64,000 nucleotides of DNA from Porphyromonadaceae bacterium (GCA_030528555.1 JAUMYQ010000001.1:1-64000); one strand, 5' to 3'. Counted from the first letter of the stretch, positions 37,124 to 46,814 are shown. A program made the numbers and translations. The notes: generated by a model not told the origin, from the letters alone.

Positions 37124-38206
37124 ATGTCCTCTTCTGTGCGAGATGTGTCGCTAGCCATTATTATAGTTAGCTACCGTGTACCTCTCCTCGTAGAGCAGTG
37201 CTTGGAGGCAGTGGAAGTTGCGACCCTTGGTCTGCCGAAGAGTGAGGTGTGGGTCGTAGATAATGCCTCGGGGGACGGCTCAGTTGAGTATCTTAAGGCG
37301 AAATTTCCTGAGGTTCGCTACATTGAGAATGCTGAGAATGTGGGCTTTTCTCGAGCTAATAATCAGGCTATCCGGGAGACTTCCGCAGACTTTATTCTTT
37401 TGCTTAATCCTGATACAATTATAACCTCTACTTCTCTTCGAGAGAGTATTGATGAGATGCTCTTACGTCCTCGATGTGGAGCTTTGGGCTTACGTATGTA
37501 TGACATCCGAGGGCGATATCTTCGGGAGAGTAAACGTGGTTTCCCTACTCCTTGGGCTTCGTTTTGTCGCTTTGTGGGCCTTTGTAGTCTCTTTCCTCAC
37601 TCTAGTAGATTTGCTCATTATTATATGGGCCATTTGAGTGATGATGAGCCACAGTGCGTGGAGGTGCTTATTGGGGCATATATGTTTATGCGTCGCTCAG
37701 TGTTGGATAAGGTGGGATTACTTGACGAAGACTTCTTTATGTACGGCGAGGATATAGATCTTTCATACCGTATTCACCTCGCGGGCTATGAATGTAGATA
37801 CCTACCTATACCTATGATTCATTATAAAGGGGAAAGTTCGGCTCTCAATAGCGAACGATATATTCGTTCGTTTTATGGTGCGATGAAGATTTTCTACGCT
37901 AAGTATTATCCTGATACGCGGTATATTCTGGGACGTTTGTTTATTGGCTGTGCGATTGAGGTTGTGGCTTGTCTTTCAAGGTTGCGTTCAAGGCTTCGGA
38001 GTGGTAAGACTAAGATTAATCTAGAACTTATTCCTCTTGCTCTTGAAACAACTGAAGGCTGGCCCGAGTATGGTAGCCATGTCTTGGTCGATAAGCGATG
38101 CTACAGCTATGATGATATCGTGTGCTATATAGTACGTAACGCTCATCGAGGTTACGTCTATCATTTTCTAGGTACAGATGGACGGGTCATCTCACCCAAA
38201 GCTTAG
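37124..38206 (+). CDS. Glycosyltransferase family 2 (rhamnosyltransferase-like)
   Basis: A 360-residue enzyme with the N-terminal IIIVSYRVPLLVEQCLEAV, the typical VVDNASGDGS segment and LLLNPDT (the DxD-type site). The downstream GEDIDLSYRIHLAGY motif is typical of the WbbL-like group that adds rhamnose to surface polysaccharides. It begins 3 bases after the preceding GT2 gene, so the two almost surely act in one pathway. It is the last gene of the long operon from 29136. Confidence 0.88.
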   Translation: MSSSVRDVSLAIIIVSYRVPLLVEQCLEAVEVATLGLPKSEVWVVDNASGDGSVEYLKAKFPEVRYIENAENVGFSRANNQAIRETSADFILLLNPDTIITSTSLRESIDEMLLRPRCGALGLRMYDIRGRYLRESKRGFPTPWASFCRFVGLCSLFPHSSRFAHYYMGHLSDDEPQCVEVLIGAYMFMRRSVLDKVGLLDEDFFMYGEDIDLSYRIHLAGYECRYLPIPMIHYKGESSALNSERYIRSFYGAMKIFYAKYYPDTRYILGRLFIGCAIEVVACLSRLRSRLRSGKTKINLELIPLALETTEGWPEYGSHVLVDKRCYSYDDIVCYIVRNAHRGYVYHFLGTDGRVISPKA

Positions 38207-38328
38207 TTTTACTAGCCGTGTTCTTGGGGGGATACGTTCGAGCTGCTTTTGCATGCCGTCTAGAATTCTATCCTATTCTCTATACTAGCCTTTCGTCCTG
38301 AAGGATAGTTTTTTTGGGTGATAAACCC

Positions 38329-38336
38329 TAACTTTG
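38329..38336 (+). promoter_or_regulatory. Candidate yicC promoter
   Basis: TAACTTTG, matching TAnnTTTG, 48 bases upstream of yicC. No -33 element is clear. Confidence 0.45.
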
Positions 38337-38384
38337 GGCTTTGGCTTGCATGTAAGCGATACAAATTCTAAAGAAGAATAGGGA

Positions 38385-39272
38385 ATGGTACTATCCATGA
38401 CAGGTGTTGGTAAAGCAACGGTCAGATATAATGGGCGGGCTATCTCCGCATTTATCAAGACGCTTAATAGTAAACAAATAGATATATCTACTCGAATCGC
38501 CCCACGTTATCGAGAGAGAGAGGTAGAGCTTCGGAGTATTTTGTCTGAGGTTTTGGGACGAGGGAAGGTGGAGTTCCACCTGAGCCTAGAGGACGAAGAG
38601 GGCGGGCTCTTGGGCGTTCAGCAGATCAATCAAGATGCTCTGCAGCATTATCTTCAGGGATTGAGGCGTGTTTGTCTGGACAATCCAGACTTGCCGCTCC
38701 CATCGGTAGATAGTTTACTTCGTCTACCTGGAGTGCTGGCTTCTAGAGAAGAGGCTAGTGTAGCCGATATATCGGAAGATGAGTGGAAATACGTGCGTGA
38801 GGCTGTTTATGAAGCTGCTCAGTCAGTCGTAGTATTTCGCAAACAAGAGGGATTGATGTTACAGACAGTCTTGAGTGAACGAATTCAAAATATTACACTC
38901 CTGCTTGAAAAGATTGCACAACCCGAGGCGCAGCGCATCGAACATATTCGTGCAAGAATAGAGGAGGCCTTAGCCAAAACTAGTCTATCTGGTTATGACC
39001 AGGGACGATTAGAGCAGGAAATGATATATTATATCGAGAAACTGGACATCAATGAAGAGAAAGATCGGCTGCGTCATCATTTAGCTTATTTTATCCAAGT
39101 TATGACCTCTGGGGAGATGCAGGGTAAAACTTTGGGTTTCATTGCTCAAGAGATAGGGCGAGAGATTAACACTCTTGGCTCTAAGAGCAACAACGCTGAG
39201 ATGCAGCAACTTGTTGTACAGATGAAAGATGAGCTGGAGCAGATCAAGGAGCAGACGCTTAACGTGCTCTAG
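38385..39272 (+). CDS. yicC: YicC-family endoribonuclease
   Basis: A 295-residue cytoplasmic protein of the YicC/YloC family, recently linked to endoribonuclease activity and RNA turnover. The N-terminal SMTGVGKATV and the C-terminal AYFIQVMTSGEMQGKTLGFIAQEIGREINTLGSK are characteristic. In many bacteria gmk lies next door, but here menB follows. It begins a new run of plus-strand genes to recO. Confidence 0.9.
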   Translation: MVLSMTGVGKATVRYNGRAISAFIKTLNSKQIDISTRIAPRYREREVELRSILSEVLGRGKVEFHLSLEDEEGGLLGVQQINQDALQHYLQGLRRVCLDNPDLPLPSVDSLLRLPGVLASREEASVADISEDEWKYVREAVYEAAQSVVVFRKQEGLMLQTVLSERIQNITLLLEKIAQPEAQRIEHIRARIEEALAKTSLSGYDQGRLEQEMIYYIEKLDINEEKDRLRHHLAYFIQVMTSGEMQGKTLGFIAQEIGREINTLGSKSNNAEMQQLVVQMKDELEQIKEQTLNVL

Positions 39273-39329
39273 TAACCTTTGAGACCAGCGGAGAGCAATT
39301 TAAATTAGGGCAATAAATAACACATAAAT

Positions 39330-40157
39330 ATGACTACGGTACAGAGAAAATGGACCAAAATCAAGGATTATGAAGAGATTCTTTTTGATTATTATGAAGG
39401 AATAGGGCGTATTACGATTAATCGTGAGCGATATCGCAATGCGTTCACTCCAACAACTACGGCAGAGATGAGCGATGCGCTACGTATTTGTCGAGAAATG
39501 CCTGAGATTAGTGTAGTGGTTCTTACTGGAGCAGGTGAAGTGGCTTTCTGCGCTGGTGGAGATCAGAACGTCAAAGGTAAGGGAGGTTATATAGATAAGA
39601 ATGGGGTTCCACGCTTGAGTGTGCTGGATGTTCAGAAGCAAATTAGGAGTATTCCTAAGCCTGTTATCGCTGCTGTAAATGGCTTTGCTATAGGAGGAGG
39701 GCATGTGCTCCATGTGGTTTGTGACCTTTCAATAGCTTCAGAGAATGCACGTTTTGGACAAACTGGTCCACGTGTTGGTAGCTTTGATGCAGGTTTTGGC
39801 TCATCTTATCTAGCTCGAGTAGTTGGTCAGAAGAAAGCTCGTGAGATTTGGTTTCTGTGTCGTCAATATACAGCGCAAGAGGCTCTTGATATGGGACTAG
39901 TTAATGCTGTTGTTCCGTTTAATCAACTTGAGGAAGAATATATTAAGTGGGCAGAGGAGATGATGCAGCTTAGTCCACTTGCTCTCAGGATGATTAAAGC
40001 TGGCTTAAACGCGGAGCTGGATGGTCAGGCTGGTATTCAAGAGTTGGCAGGCGATGCAACTATGCTGTACTACCTAACGGATGAAGCTCAAGAAGGTAAG
40101 CACGCATTTCTTGAGAAGCGTAAGCCCGATTTTAAAAAGTTTCCAAAGCTACCCTAG
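39330..40157 (+). CDS. menB: 1,4-dihydroxy-2-naphthoyl-CoA synthase
   Basis: A 275-residue crotonase-fold enzyme that closes the naphthoquinone ring in menaquinone synthesis. The oxyanion segments [11 protein letters not shown] and [15 protein letters not shown] ([18 protein letters not shown]) and the C-terminal [13 protein letters not shown] are characteristic of MenB and separate it from fatty-acid crotonases. The rest of the men pathway is not in the window. Its product supports the fumarate reductase here. Confidence 0.95.
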   Translation: MTTVQRKWTKIKDYEEILFDYYEGIGRITINRERYRNAFTPTTTAEMSDALRICREMPEISVVVLTGAGEVAFCAGGDQNVKGKGGYIDKNGVPRLSVLDVQKQIRSIPKPVIAAVNGFAIGGGHVLHVVCDLSIASENARFGQTGPRVGSFDAGFGSSYLARVVGQKKAREIWFLCRQYTAQEALDMGLVNAVVPFNQLEEEYIKWAEEMMQLSPLALRMIKAGLNAELDGQAGIQELAGDATMLYYLTDEAQEGKHAFLEKRKPDFKKFPKLP

Positions 40158-40247
40158 GCTTATTGGTCTCAACAGACCCAGTAATTAGGTCGAGGCGGAT
40201 AGATATTCCCTAACTGCTGACGGTCTCTCAAATATTACGCAAAGATT

Positions 40248-41342
40248 ATGGCAATATCTACTGGAGGCACCTCAATACTCATCATCTATACGGGAGGGAC
40301 AATAGGTATGGTAGAGCATCCTAAGAGTGGTGCACTCACTCCTTTTGATTTTAGTTATCTCTTTGACAAAATCCCTGAGCTCAAAAGTCTAGATTGTGAG
40401 ATAGAAGTTTGTGAGCTAGATCAGCCGATTGACTCTTCTTCCATTACGCCGTCCGATTGGGTGAGTATAGCGCGCCTTATCAAAGATAGCTATGAGACTT
40501 ATGATGGCTTTGTCGTTTTGCATGGGACGGATACCATGTCTTTCTCGGCTTCGGCACTGAGTTTCATGCTTCGAGGGCTGAAAAAACCTGTCGTTTTTAC
40601 GGGGTCTCAATTACCTATTGGACGACTACGAACCGATGGTAAGGAAAATCTTCTTACTGCTATAGAGATAGCTGCCGCCAAGCGTGAGGACGGTAGCCCA
40701 AGGGTTCCAGAGGTGACAATTCTTTTTCAAGACTATCTGATGCGTGGTAATAGGACGAGTAAGGTTAGTGCCGATAAGTTTCGGGCATTTAAATCACACA
40801 ACTACCCACACCTCGCTTTTACTGGTATAGATATACGCTACAACGACCCCATTATTCACCATGACGAGGCTGATAGTCTTGAGGTCTATTTGGAACTTGA
40901 CCCCAATGTGGCTGTGCTGAAAATCTTTCCTGGTATTACCGAGGCTTTAGTACGATCGGTGCTTGCGACATCGGGGCTTAAAGGGATCGTTTTGGAGACC
41001 TTTGGGAGTGGTAATGCTCCACAGTATGATTGGTTTGTCGATGCTCTGGCGGAGGCTGTTAAGCGTGGCGTAATCGTTGTGAATGTCACCCAGTGTAGTA
41101 CTGGCTCTGTGGCCATGCAGAGATACGAGACAGGACGGCAGTTAGAGCGTGTGGGCTTAGTCTCAGGTTATGATATGACAACCGAAGCAGCAGTCACGAA
41201 GTTGATGTGTTTGCTTGGTCAGGGGTTGGATACCACTACTATACGTACGCTGATACAAACGCCCTTGAGAGGTGAGATGACGATTACGTCCGATGCCGAA
41301 GATTTTCTCTCTTGGGCAATGATGGACCGTATCCGAAATTAA
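40248..41342 (+). CDS. ansA: Type I L-asparaginase
   Basis: A 364-residue cytoplasmic enzyme hydrolysing L-asparagine to aspartate and ammonia. The first catalytic threonine is in IYTGGTIGM near the N-terminus, and the second set is in VVLHGTDTMSFSASALSFM (about residue 90). There is no signal peptide, which fits the low-affinity cytoplasmic type. Aspartate could feed fumarate and fumarate respiration. The MBL-fold gene follows after 19 bases. Confidence 0.94.
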   Translation: MAISTGGTSILIIYTGGTIGMVEHPKSGALTPFDFSYLFDKIPELKSLDCEIEVCELDQPIDSSSITPSDWVSIARLIKDSYETYDGFVVLHGTDTMSFSASALSFMLRGLKKPVVFTGSQLPIGRLRTDGKENLLTAIEIAAAKREDGSPRVPEVTILFQDYLMRGNRTSKVSADKFRAFKSHNYPHLAFTGIDIRYNDPIIHHDEADSLEVYLELDPNVAVLKIFPGITEALVRSVLATSGLKGIVLETFGSGNAPQYDWFVDALAEAVKRGVIVVNVTQCSTGSVAMQRYETGRQLERVGLVSGYDMTTEAAVTKLMCLLGQGLDTTTIRTLIQTPLRGEMTITSDAEDFLSWAMMDRIRN

Positions 41343-41361
41343 GACACAAAGTGGAGCAACT

Positions 41362-42171
41362 ATGGTGAGGTTTATGAGCCTAGGTAGTGGTAGCAGTGGT
41401 AATTGTTACTATTTGGGGCACGAAACAGCAGGTATCCTCCTAGATGCTGGATTAGCGCCCAGGGTAATTGCTCAGAGCCTTAAATCAGTAGGGATCGATC
41501 TTAAGAGTGGCCATATCCAGGGGGTCGTTATCACGCACGATCATGCTGACCATACCAGGGCCGTTGGTTCGCTTGGTGCAGATTATCACATCCCTATCTA
41601 TGCTAGCGATGCAGTGCACAATAAGATAATGCAATGTCGCTATGTCTACCAAGATATTGGGGCATCACGGAGGACTATCTCACTTGGTAAAGTTTTTCAG
41701 GTAGCTGGTTTCGAGATTACTCCTTTCTTTGTGCCTCATGATAGTGTAGAGAACTTTGGTTATTACATATGTAGGGGAGACTTCTCTTTTGCTCTTATCA
41801 CTGATGTAGGGCATGTTACGGACGAGATACGTCGATATGCTGGTATGGTACGTCATTTGGTTATAGAGGCCAACTATGATAGCGAGATGCTCCATACGGG
41901 GAGCTATCCAGACTTTCTTAAGGAGCGTGTTGCTAGCCCTCTAGGACATCTGAGCAATGCTGAGACGGCGGAGTTATTGAGCCAGGTCTATCATCCAGAG
42001 ATGGAGAACATATGGTTGTGTCACTTGAGTAAGGATAATAATCATCCAGATCTTTGCTGGAAGACTGTAGAGCATCGTCTCTTCAGCGAGGGCATTCGTG
42101 TGGGCAAAGATGTGACTCTGACCGCACTGCGCCGGATCTCTCCCTCGCCTATGTACCTCTTAGAACCTTAG
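41362..42171 (+). CDS. MBL-fold metallo-hydrolase (YycJ/WalJ-like)
   Basis: A 269-residue cytoplasmic protein with the SLGSGSSGNCYYL start typical of the YycJ/WalJ group and the metal-binding THDHADH (about residue 57). Further ligands are in ITDVGH and the C-terminal HLSKDNNHPD. Homologues are thought to be nucleases, with a suggested DNA-repair role. It lies 7 bases before rsmI. Confidence 0.88.
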   Translation: MVRFMSLGSGSSGNCYYLGHETAGILLDAGLAPRVIAQSLKSVGIDLKSGHIQGVVITHDHADHTRAVGSLGADYHIPIYASDAVHNKIMQCRYVYQDIGASRRTISLGKVFQVAGFEITPFFVPHDSVENFGYYICRGDFSFALITDVGHVTDEIRRYAGMVRHLVIEANYDSEMLHTGSYPDFLKERVASPLGHLSNAETAELLSQVYHPEMENIWLCHLSKDNNHPDLCWKTVEHRLFSEGIRVGKDVTLTALRRISPSPMYLLEP

Positions 42172-42178
42172 CTATAGT

Positions 42179-42868
42179 ATGGCGAAGCTAACTTTAGTAC
42201 CTACTCCAATAGGCAATTTGGAGGATATCACGCTGAGGGCCTTGCGTACGCTTCGGGAGGTGCGTCTGATTTTGGCAGAAGATACTCGTACCACGGCAGT
42301 TTTGCTTTCCCACTACGATATACGCTGCCCTCTGCAGAGTTATCATATGCATAACGAACATAGGTATTTAGCTACGACAATTAGGCGCATTAAAGAGCTA
42401 GGGGAGGTGGCCTTGGTTTCGGATGCTGGTACGCCAGGTATCAGTGACCCTGGGTTCTTGCTCGTGAGAGAATGTTTGCGTCAAGGAATAGAGATAGAGT
42501 GTTTGCCAGGGGCTACGGCTTTTGTTCCTGCACTTGTTGCCTCGGGCTTGCCTTGTGATAAGTTCGTTTTTGAGGGCTTCTTGCCACAGAAGAAAGGAAG
42601 ACAGACGAGACTTCAAGCTCTCGCTCAGGAACAGCGAACTATTATTCTCTATGAATCGCCCTACCGAGTGGTCAGAACCCTAAGTCAGATGGCTGAGATA
42701 CGTGGTGGAGATTGCCCTGCTGTGGCCTGTCGAGAGATCAGCAAGCTACATGAAGAGATTAGGCGTGGTACGCTCTGTGAGCTGGTTCAGTACTTTCAAA
42801 CTCATCAACCTCGAGGTGAATTTGTACTGATTGTCGGGAAAAGTGATACCTTTGAGGACGAGAACTAG
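42179..42868 (+). CDS. rsmI: 16S rRNA (cytidine-1402-2'-O)-methyltransferase
   Basis: A 229-residue SAM-dependent enzyme that 2'-O-methylates C1402 in the decoding centre of 16S rRNA. The N-terminal LVPTPIGNLEDITLRAL and the VSDAGTPGISDPGF segment are diagnostic, and the ILYESPYRV segment follows. RsmH, which N4-methylates the same base, is encoded 2.6 kb downstream at 45442. Confidence 0.96.
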   Translation: MAKLTLVPTPIGNLEDITLRALRTLREVRLILAEDTRTTAVLLSHYDIRCPLQSYHMHNEHRYLATTIRRIKELGEVALVSDAGTPGISDPGFLLVRECLRQGIEIECLPGATAFVPALVASGLPCDKFVFEGFLPQKKGRQTRLQALAQEQRTIILYESPYRVVRTLSQMAEIRGGDCPAVACREISKLHEEIRRGTLCELVQYFQTHQPRGEFVLIVGKSDTFEDEN

Positions 42869-42895
42869 TATTACTCATCATTAAATAAATGGGTT

Positions 42896-43750
42896 ATGAA
42901 GAAGAAAATAGTAGCAGCAGGAGCAATGCTTTTTGCACTTGTTTCTTGCGTTGAGAACTCTTCGGCTTATAAAGCACTCAAGGCTCAGTATGACTCTGTA
43001 GCTATGATTAATCATCATTATGAGGCGGACTTGAGTGAGACGGACTCACTTGTGGCTAGTGTCTTGACCAATTTTCAAGAGATTACTTCTGTTGAGAGTA
43101 TGATCAACGTGAACCCTCGTAGTGGAGACATGCGTATGAGTGAGAAGGAGCGTATTAAGGATAATGTGACTTTGATTGCTGACAAGCTCCGTGCCTCTAG
43201 CGAGGCTCTTGAAGCTCTGACTAAGAAGCTCGAAGGCAGTGGAACCGAGAATAAGCGTTTGCGCCACACCATCGCTGCTCTCAGGAAAGAGATGGACCTA
43301 CAGACCACTAGGGTGAAGGCTCTGACAGAGGAACTAGAGCGTAAGAATATGACTATTGGTGTGCTTGACAATATGGTTAATGCCCTGCATGGTGATGTGG
43401 AGCGCCTCAATAGAGCTGCTGCCGATCAGGCCACTGTGCTTGCTTCTCAGGAGAAAGAGCTCAATAAGGTCCGTTTCTGTATCGGGACTAAGAGCGACCT
43501 TAAGGATATGCAGCTCCTTAAGGGAGGTCAGGTTGTGACAGAGAATGCCAACCAAAACTACTTCACTCAGGGCGATCTGCGTGAGCTTACTCAGATACCT
43601 TTGATGAGTAAAAAGGCTAAGCTTCTGACGGTACATCCTACAGGTAGCTATGAGTTGATTCCCAATGGAGAGAAGCAGCTTACGCTCAATATTAAAAATC
43701 CTCAGGCATTTTGGTCAAACTCTCGTATCCTCGTCGTGCAAGTAGATTAG
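42896..43750 (+). CDS. Coiled-coil lipoprotein of unknown function
   Basis: Not recognised by function. The 284-residue product has a lipoprotein signal peptide with lipobox ALVSC (cysteine about residue 18). A long heptad-rich region follows (about 95-195: LRASSEALEALTKKL through LASQEKELNKV). A C-terminal beta-rich domain ends in SRILVVQVD. Similar proteins occur widely in Bacteroidota. It is anchored to a membrane outside the cytoplasm. It sits between rsmI and a HAD hydrolase with short gaps. Confidence 0.75.
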   Translation: MKKKIVAAGAMLFALVSCVENSSAYKALKAQYDSVAMINHHYEADLSETDSLVASVLTNFQEITSVESMINVNPRSGDMRMSEKERIKDNVTLIADKLRASSEALEALTKKLEGSGTENKRLRHTIAALRKEMDLQTTRVKALTEELERKNMTIGVLDNMVNALHGDVERLNRAAADQATVLASQEKELNKVRFCIGTKSDLKDMQLLKGGQVVTENANQNYFTQGDLRELTQIPLMSKKAKLLTVHPTGSYELIPNGEKQLTLNIKNPQAFWSNSRILVVQVD

Positions 43751-43754
43751 CCTT

Positions 43755-44456
43755 ATGACGAAGCTCCTACTTATTGACCTTGATGATACGCTTTGGGCGA
43801 CAAAGGTTAATAATAAAATAGCTCTTCAACAGGTTTATACTGCCCTCAATTGGGGGCAGTATTTTCTTTGTTTTGAGGATTACTATGCAGCTTATCTTCC
43901 TATCAATCATCAGCTTTGGAAAGACTATGCTCTTGGTAAGGTGGATAAGGCTACGCTTTCTCTTGAGAGACTTCGTAGGCCTTTTCAGGGAAGGCTTAGC
44001 TTGTCCGAGGGTGAATGGCGAGCTGTAGATGCCTCGTTTCTCAATGCTGTGCGCCAGCAAACGGGACTTTGTCCCCATGCTTTGGAGACGTTGCGTTATC
44101 TTAAGGGCCGTTACCGTATTTGCATTTTGAGTAATGGTTTTGCTAGTGTTCAGTACGACAAGTTAGAACGCTCGGGGCTAATGCCCTATGTTGATGCTGT
44201 AGTGCTGTCTGATGAGGTAGGGGTACATAAGCCCGACCCTGAGATCTTCCGTATCGCTTTGGAGCGAATGGGCTGTGTGGCAGAAGAAAGCTTGATGATT
44301 GGTGATAGCTATGTGAGTGATATTGTGGGAGCATCAGGCTCTGGTATACGCAGCATTTGGTATAGTCCTGAGGGCTATACGTTGGACTGTGATGCAGAGG
44401 TGACGCCACCTATAGCGACCATTACGGATCTCAGTGAGCTGATACATCTACTCTAG
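43755..44456 (+). CDS. HAD hydrolase, YjjG-like nucleotidase
   Basis: A 233-residue cytoplasmic phosphatase. The nucleophile motif is LIDLDDTLWATK, the second motif ILSNG, and GDSYVSDIVGA supplies magnesium ligands. The alpha-helical cap region and DEVGVHKPDPEIF fit the YjjG group of pyrimidine nucleotidases, which clear non-canonical nucleotides. The substrate is inferred. It begins 4 bases after the lipoprotein gene and ends 4 bases before recO. Confidence 0.85.
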   Translation: MTKLLLIDLDDTLWATKVNNKIALQQVYTALNWGQYFLCFEDYYAAYLPINHQLWKDYALGKVDKATLSLERLRRPFQGRLSLSEGEWRAVDASFLNAVRQQTGLCPHALETLRYLKGRYRICILSNGFASVQYDKLERSGLMPYVDAVVLSDEVGVHKPDPEIFRIALERMGCVAEESLMIGDSYVSDIVGASGSGIRSIWYSPEGYTLDCDAEVTPPIATITDLSELIHLL

Positions 44457-44460
44457 TCCT

Positions 44461-45195
44461 ATGACTTTTCGTACACAAGCTATTGTACTGCATACTACAC
44501 AGTACAATACGCGCTATAGCATTGCTCATGTTTATACGAAGGATTATGGTAGGCTCGGAGTCTTACTGCCCTATAAGCGTAGATTGCGCTCGGGGCATCA
44601 TCTGTTTTTCTCTCCACTTGTTGAGCTGGAGCTACTCCTGGAGCTTAAGCCACGCCGAGACCTTGCCTATCTCAAGGATGCTAAGCTCATGACACCTCGT
44701 CACTCGATGCAGAGCGAGCCAGCTAAATGTAGTCAAGTGTTCTTTATCAGTGAGTTGCTCTATCGGGTACTCACCCACAGTGAGGCCGATATTTCGCTCT
44801 ATAGCTTTCTCTCTTCTTCTTTCCAGGCATTTGAGTGTATGGGTAGGGGGGTGGCGAACTTTTACTTATATTTTACCTATCATCTTTTATCTCATTTGGC
44901 CGTTGCTCCTGAACTTTTGAGTGAAGATGTCGCTCAAGGGCCTTATTTTGATCTGGTGGATGGTTGTTTTGTGCATACTTCTCCGTTGGGTCGCGTCCAT
45001 TTGTCCGTAGAGGAAACGAAGCACTTAAGGCTCTTTGCTCGTATTCGTTTGGACAATTTGGCTGCTTTTCGGTACAATCGGTATGACCGAGCTGCAATTC
45101 TTGATAGACTAATCCAATTTTATCGTTTGCATCTGCCTGCTTTTCCCGCTCTGCGTTCGCTCGAGATTTTGCGGGCCACTTCATGTAAAACCTAA
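44461..45195 (+). CDS. recO: DNA repair protein RecO
   Basis: A 244-residue recombination mediator that loads RecA with RecR on single-stranded DNA. The N-terminal OB-fold begins TFRTQAIVLHTTQYNTRYSI, and the helical C-terminal domain lacks the zinc cysteines seen in some RecO proteins, as is common in Bacteroidota. It is the last gene of the run from yicC. Downstream lies copy D of the repeat, then the rsmH promoter. Confidence 0.88.
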   Translation: MTFRTQAIVLHTTQYNTRYSIAHVYTKDYGRLGVLLPYKRRLRSGHHLFFSPLVELELLLELKPRRDLAYLKDAKLMTPRHSMQSEPAKCSQVFFISELLYRVLTHSEADISLYSFLSSSFQAFECMGRGVANFYLYFTYHLLSHLAVAPELLSEDVAQGPYFDLVDGCFVHTSPLGRVHLSVEETKHLRLFARIRLDNLAAFRYNRYDRAAILDRLIQFYRLHLPAFPALRSLEILRATSCKT

Positions 45196-45232
45196 GCTAT
45201 AAGTAGAGATTTGTCTATTCGAAGGAGGGGTG

Positions 45233-45345
45233 AAAAAATCTTCGGGAACTCTTCAAAAAAACTTCCCGATCTTTTTGGAAAAAGTTCGGGAACTCCGAGA
45301 AAAAAGATCGGGAAGTTTTTTTGAAGAGTTCCCGAAGATTTTTTT
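45233..45345 (+). repeat. 22-nt periodic TTCGGGAA array, copy D (5 units, 44-bp perfect stem)
   Basis: Units start at 45241, 45263, 45285, 45307 and 45329, exactly 22 bases apart, with orientations plus, minus, plus, plus, minus. The outer 44 bases on each side (45233-45276 and 45301-45344) are perfect reverse complements around a 24-base centre. This would make one very large hairpin. It lies between recO and the rsmH promoter and could block read-through. Confidence 0.9.
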
Positions 45346-45362
45346 GAGGCATTCTGATCTAT

Positions 45363-45399
45363 TTTTGGCAGGCTTTAGGCATAATTACAATTATCTTTG
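45363..45399 (+). promoter_or_regulatory. Candidate promoter of the division/wall cluster
   Basis: A -33 TTTG (45364-45367) and a -7 TATCTTTG (45392-45399) with 24 bases between. The -7 element overlaps an upstream TTG codon of the rsmH frame, which shows that translation must start later, at 45442. Confidence 0.55.
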
Positions 45400-45441
45400 T
45401 TAGGTCAAGATTTTTACCTACTTAGAAGATCGCGTGAAGAT

Positions 45442-46356
45442 ATGGATGACTGTTATCACATACCCGTGATGCTGGAGGAGTGCCTAGAGGGCATGAATAT
45501 AGAAAAGAATGGCTGTTACCTTGATGTAACCTTTGGTGGTGGTGGACATTCGAGAGCTATTTTGTCTCATTTGGGAGCAGGAGGGCGGCTCTATTCCGTA
45601 GATCAAGACAATGACGCTGTAGCCAACGTTTCGGCTGATGCAAGATTTACTTTCATCGCATCCAACTTCAGGCATATAGATAGGTTTATGGATTACTATG
45701 GGGAGCTGGGGAACGTTGATGCGATATTGGCCGATCTCGGAGTGTCTTCACATCAGTTCGATGAGGGTGAGCGAGGTTTTAGTTTCCGTGCTAGCGAGCC
45801 ACTATTGGATATGCGTATGAATGTGCGCTCTCGTCTTTCGGCTCGTCAGGTAATCAATACTTACGAGGAGGAGCGGTTGGCTGCGATTATATATGAATAT
45901 GGCGAACTGCGCCAGAGCCGTCAGCTTGCAAGTCGGATTTGCAGAGCAAGGCAAGAGCAGGATATAGAGACCATTGGAGACCTACTAGAGGTCGTTCGTC
46001 CAGCTATTAGTCCTAAGGAGGAGAAGAGGCAGCTCAGTATGCTTTTTCAGGCTATTCGGATAGAGGTGAACGACGAGCTAGGTGCCCTAAAGCAGATGCT
46101 TGAGGCAGCCACGAGGGTATTACGCCCAGGGGGACGATTGGTTGTGATGACTTACCACTCTCTGGAGGATAGGATTGTGAAGAATTTCCTGCGTAGTTAT
46201 GGCGTAAATGGTTGGCAGAGTGATATCTATGGCTCGGCGCGTGCACCGTGGAGGCTATTGACACGAAAGCCTATCGTGGCAAGCCCTCAGGAGCAGGAGC
46301 GCAATCCTCGTAGTCGTAGTGCTAAACTGCGCATAGCCGAGTGGTTGCCTAGTTAA
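45442..46356 (+). CDS. rsmH: 16S rRNA (cytosine-1402-N4)-methyltransferase
   Basis: A 304-residue SAM-dependent enzyme (MraW) that N4-methylates C1402 of 16S rRNA. It shows YHIPVMLEECLEGM, DVTFGGGGHSRAIL (SAM site) and DLGVSSHQFDEGERGFSFR, the family hallmarks. The start at 45442 is chosen because the frame further upstream overlaps the promoter. It is the first gene of the division and cell-wall cluster; no mraZ precedes it. Confidence 0.95.
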   Translation: MDDCYHIPVMLEECLEGMNIEKNGCYLDVTFGGGGHSRAILSHLGAGGRLYSVDQDNDAVANVSADARFTFIASNFRHIDRFMDYYGELGNVDAILADLGVSSHQFDEGERGFSFRASEPLLDMRMNVRSRLSARQVINTYEEERLAAIIYEYGELRQSRQLASRICRARQEQDIETIGDLLEVVRPAISPKEEKRQLSMLFQAIRIEVNDELGALKQMLEAATRVLRPGGRLVVMTYHSLEDRIVKNFLRSYGVNGWQSDIYGSARAPWRLLTRKPIVASPQEQERNPRSRSAKLRIAEWLPS

Positions 46357-46379
46357 GATTATAAACGATATCAGCAATT

Positions 46380-46814
46380 ATGGAGAAGACCTCTTCCTCA
46401 GAGCAAAGACCTGATACGCCCTTAGAGGTGATCGAGAGAGAGCGAATATCTCAGCTTGATAGAGAGGGTAGAGCACAGCGGTTACGTTTGCTCTATGACG
46501 AAGACTACGATGCTAGTGGTGACAATGGGGAGCACAACCCGCTGCACAGCAATCTTTGGTACTTCGTACTGTGGTGCATTGTACTCCTCGCCGTGAGTGT
46601 TAGCTGGGGATTTCATGTCAACATGGTAGAGAATAGAGTGGTCAAGCGGGAGCAATTTCTCTCTACACTGAAGTATAGGCATCTCTACATCAAAGCAGAG
46701 CTGATAGAGCATGAGCGGTTTAGCTCTATTCAGAAGAGGGCGCAAGACTTCAATCTTGAGTTAGAGTTGTCTTCAGTCCCTCCATATGAGGTTTCTGTTC
46801 CCGAGACAGATTAG
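46380..46814 (+). CDS. FtsL-like division protein
   Basis: A 144-residue single-pass membrane protein. An acidic cytoplasmic N-terminus (about residues 1-60) is followed by one hydrophobic segment (about 60-80) and a periplasmic region with helical, coiled-coil-like character. FtsL sequences are poorly conserved, so the call rests on topology and position between rsmH and ftsI. It would join the FtsQBL divisome subcomplex. Confidence 0.75.
   Translation: MEKTSSSEQRPDTPLEVIERERISQLDREGRAQRLRLLYDEDYDASGDNGEHNPLHSNLWYFVLWCIVLLAVSVSWGFHVNMVENRVVKREQFLSTLKYRHLYIKAELIEHERFSSIQKRAQDFNLELELSSVPPYEVSVPETD

Noticed and set aside
45397..45441. Extended rsmH start at the TTG codon at 45397
   Set aside because: The codon lies inside the -7 promoter element, so it would not be in the transcript; the ATG at 45442 begins the conserved sequence.
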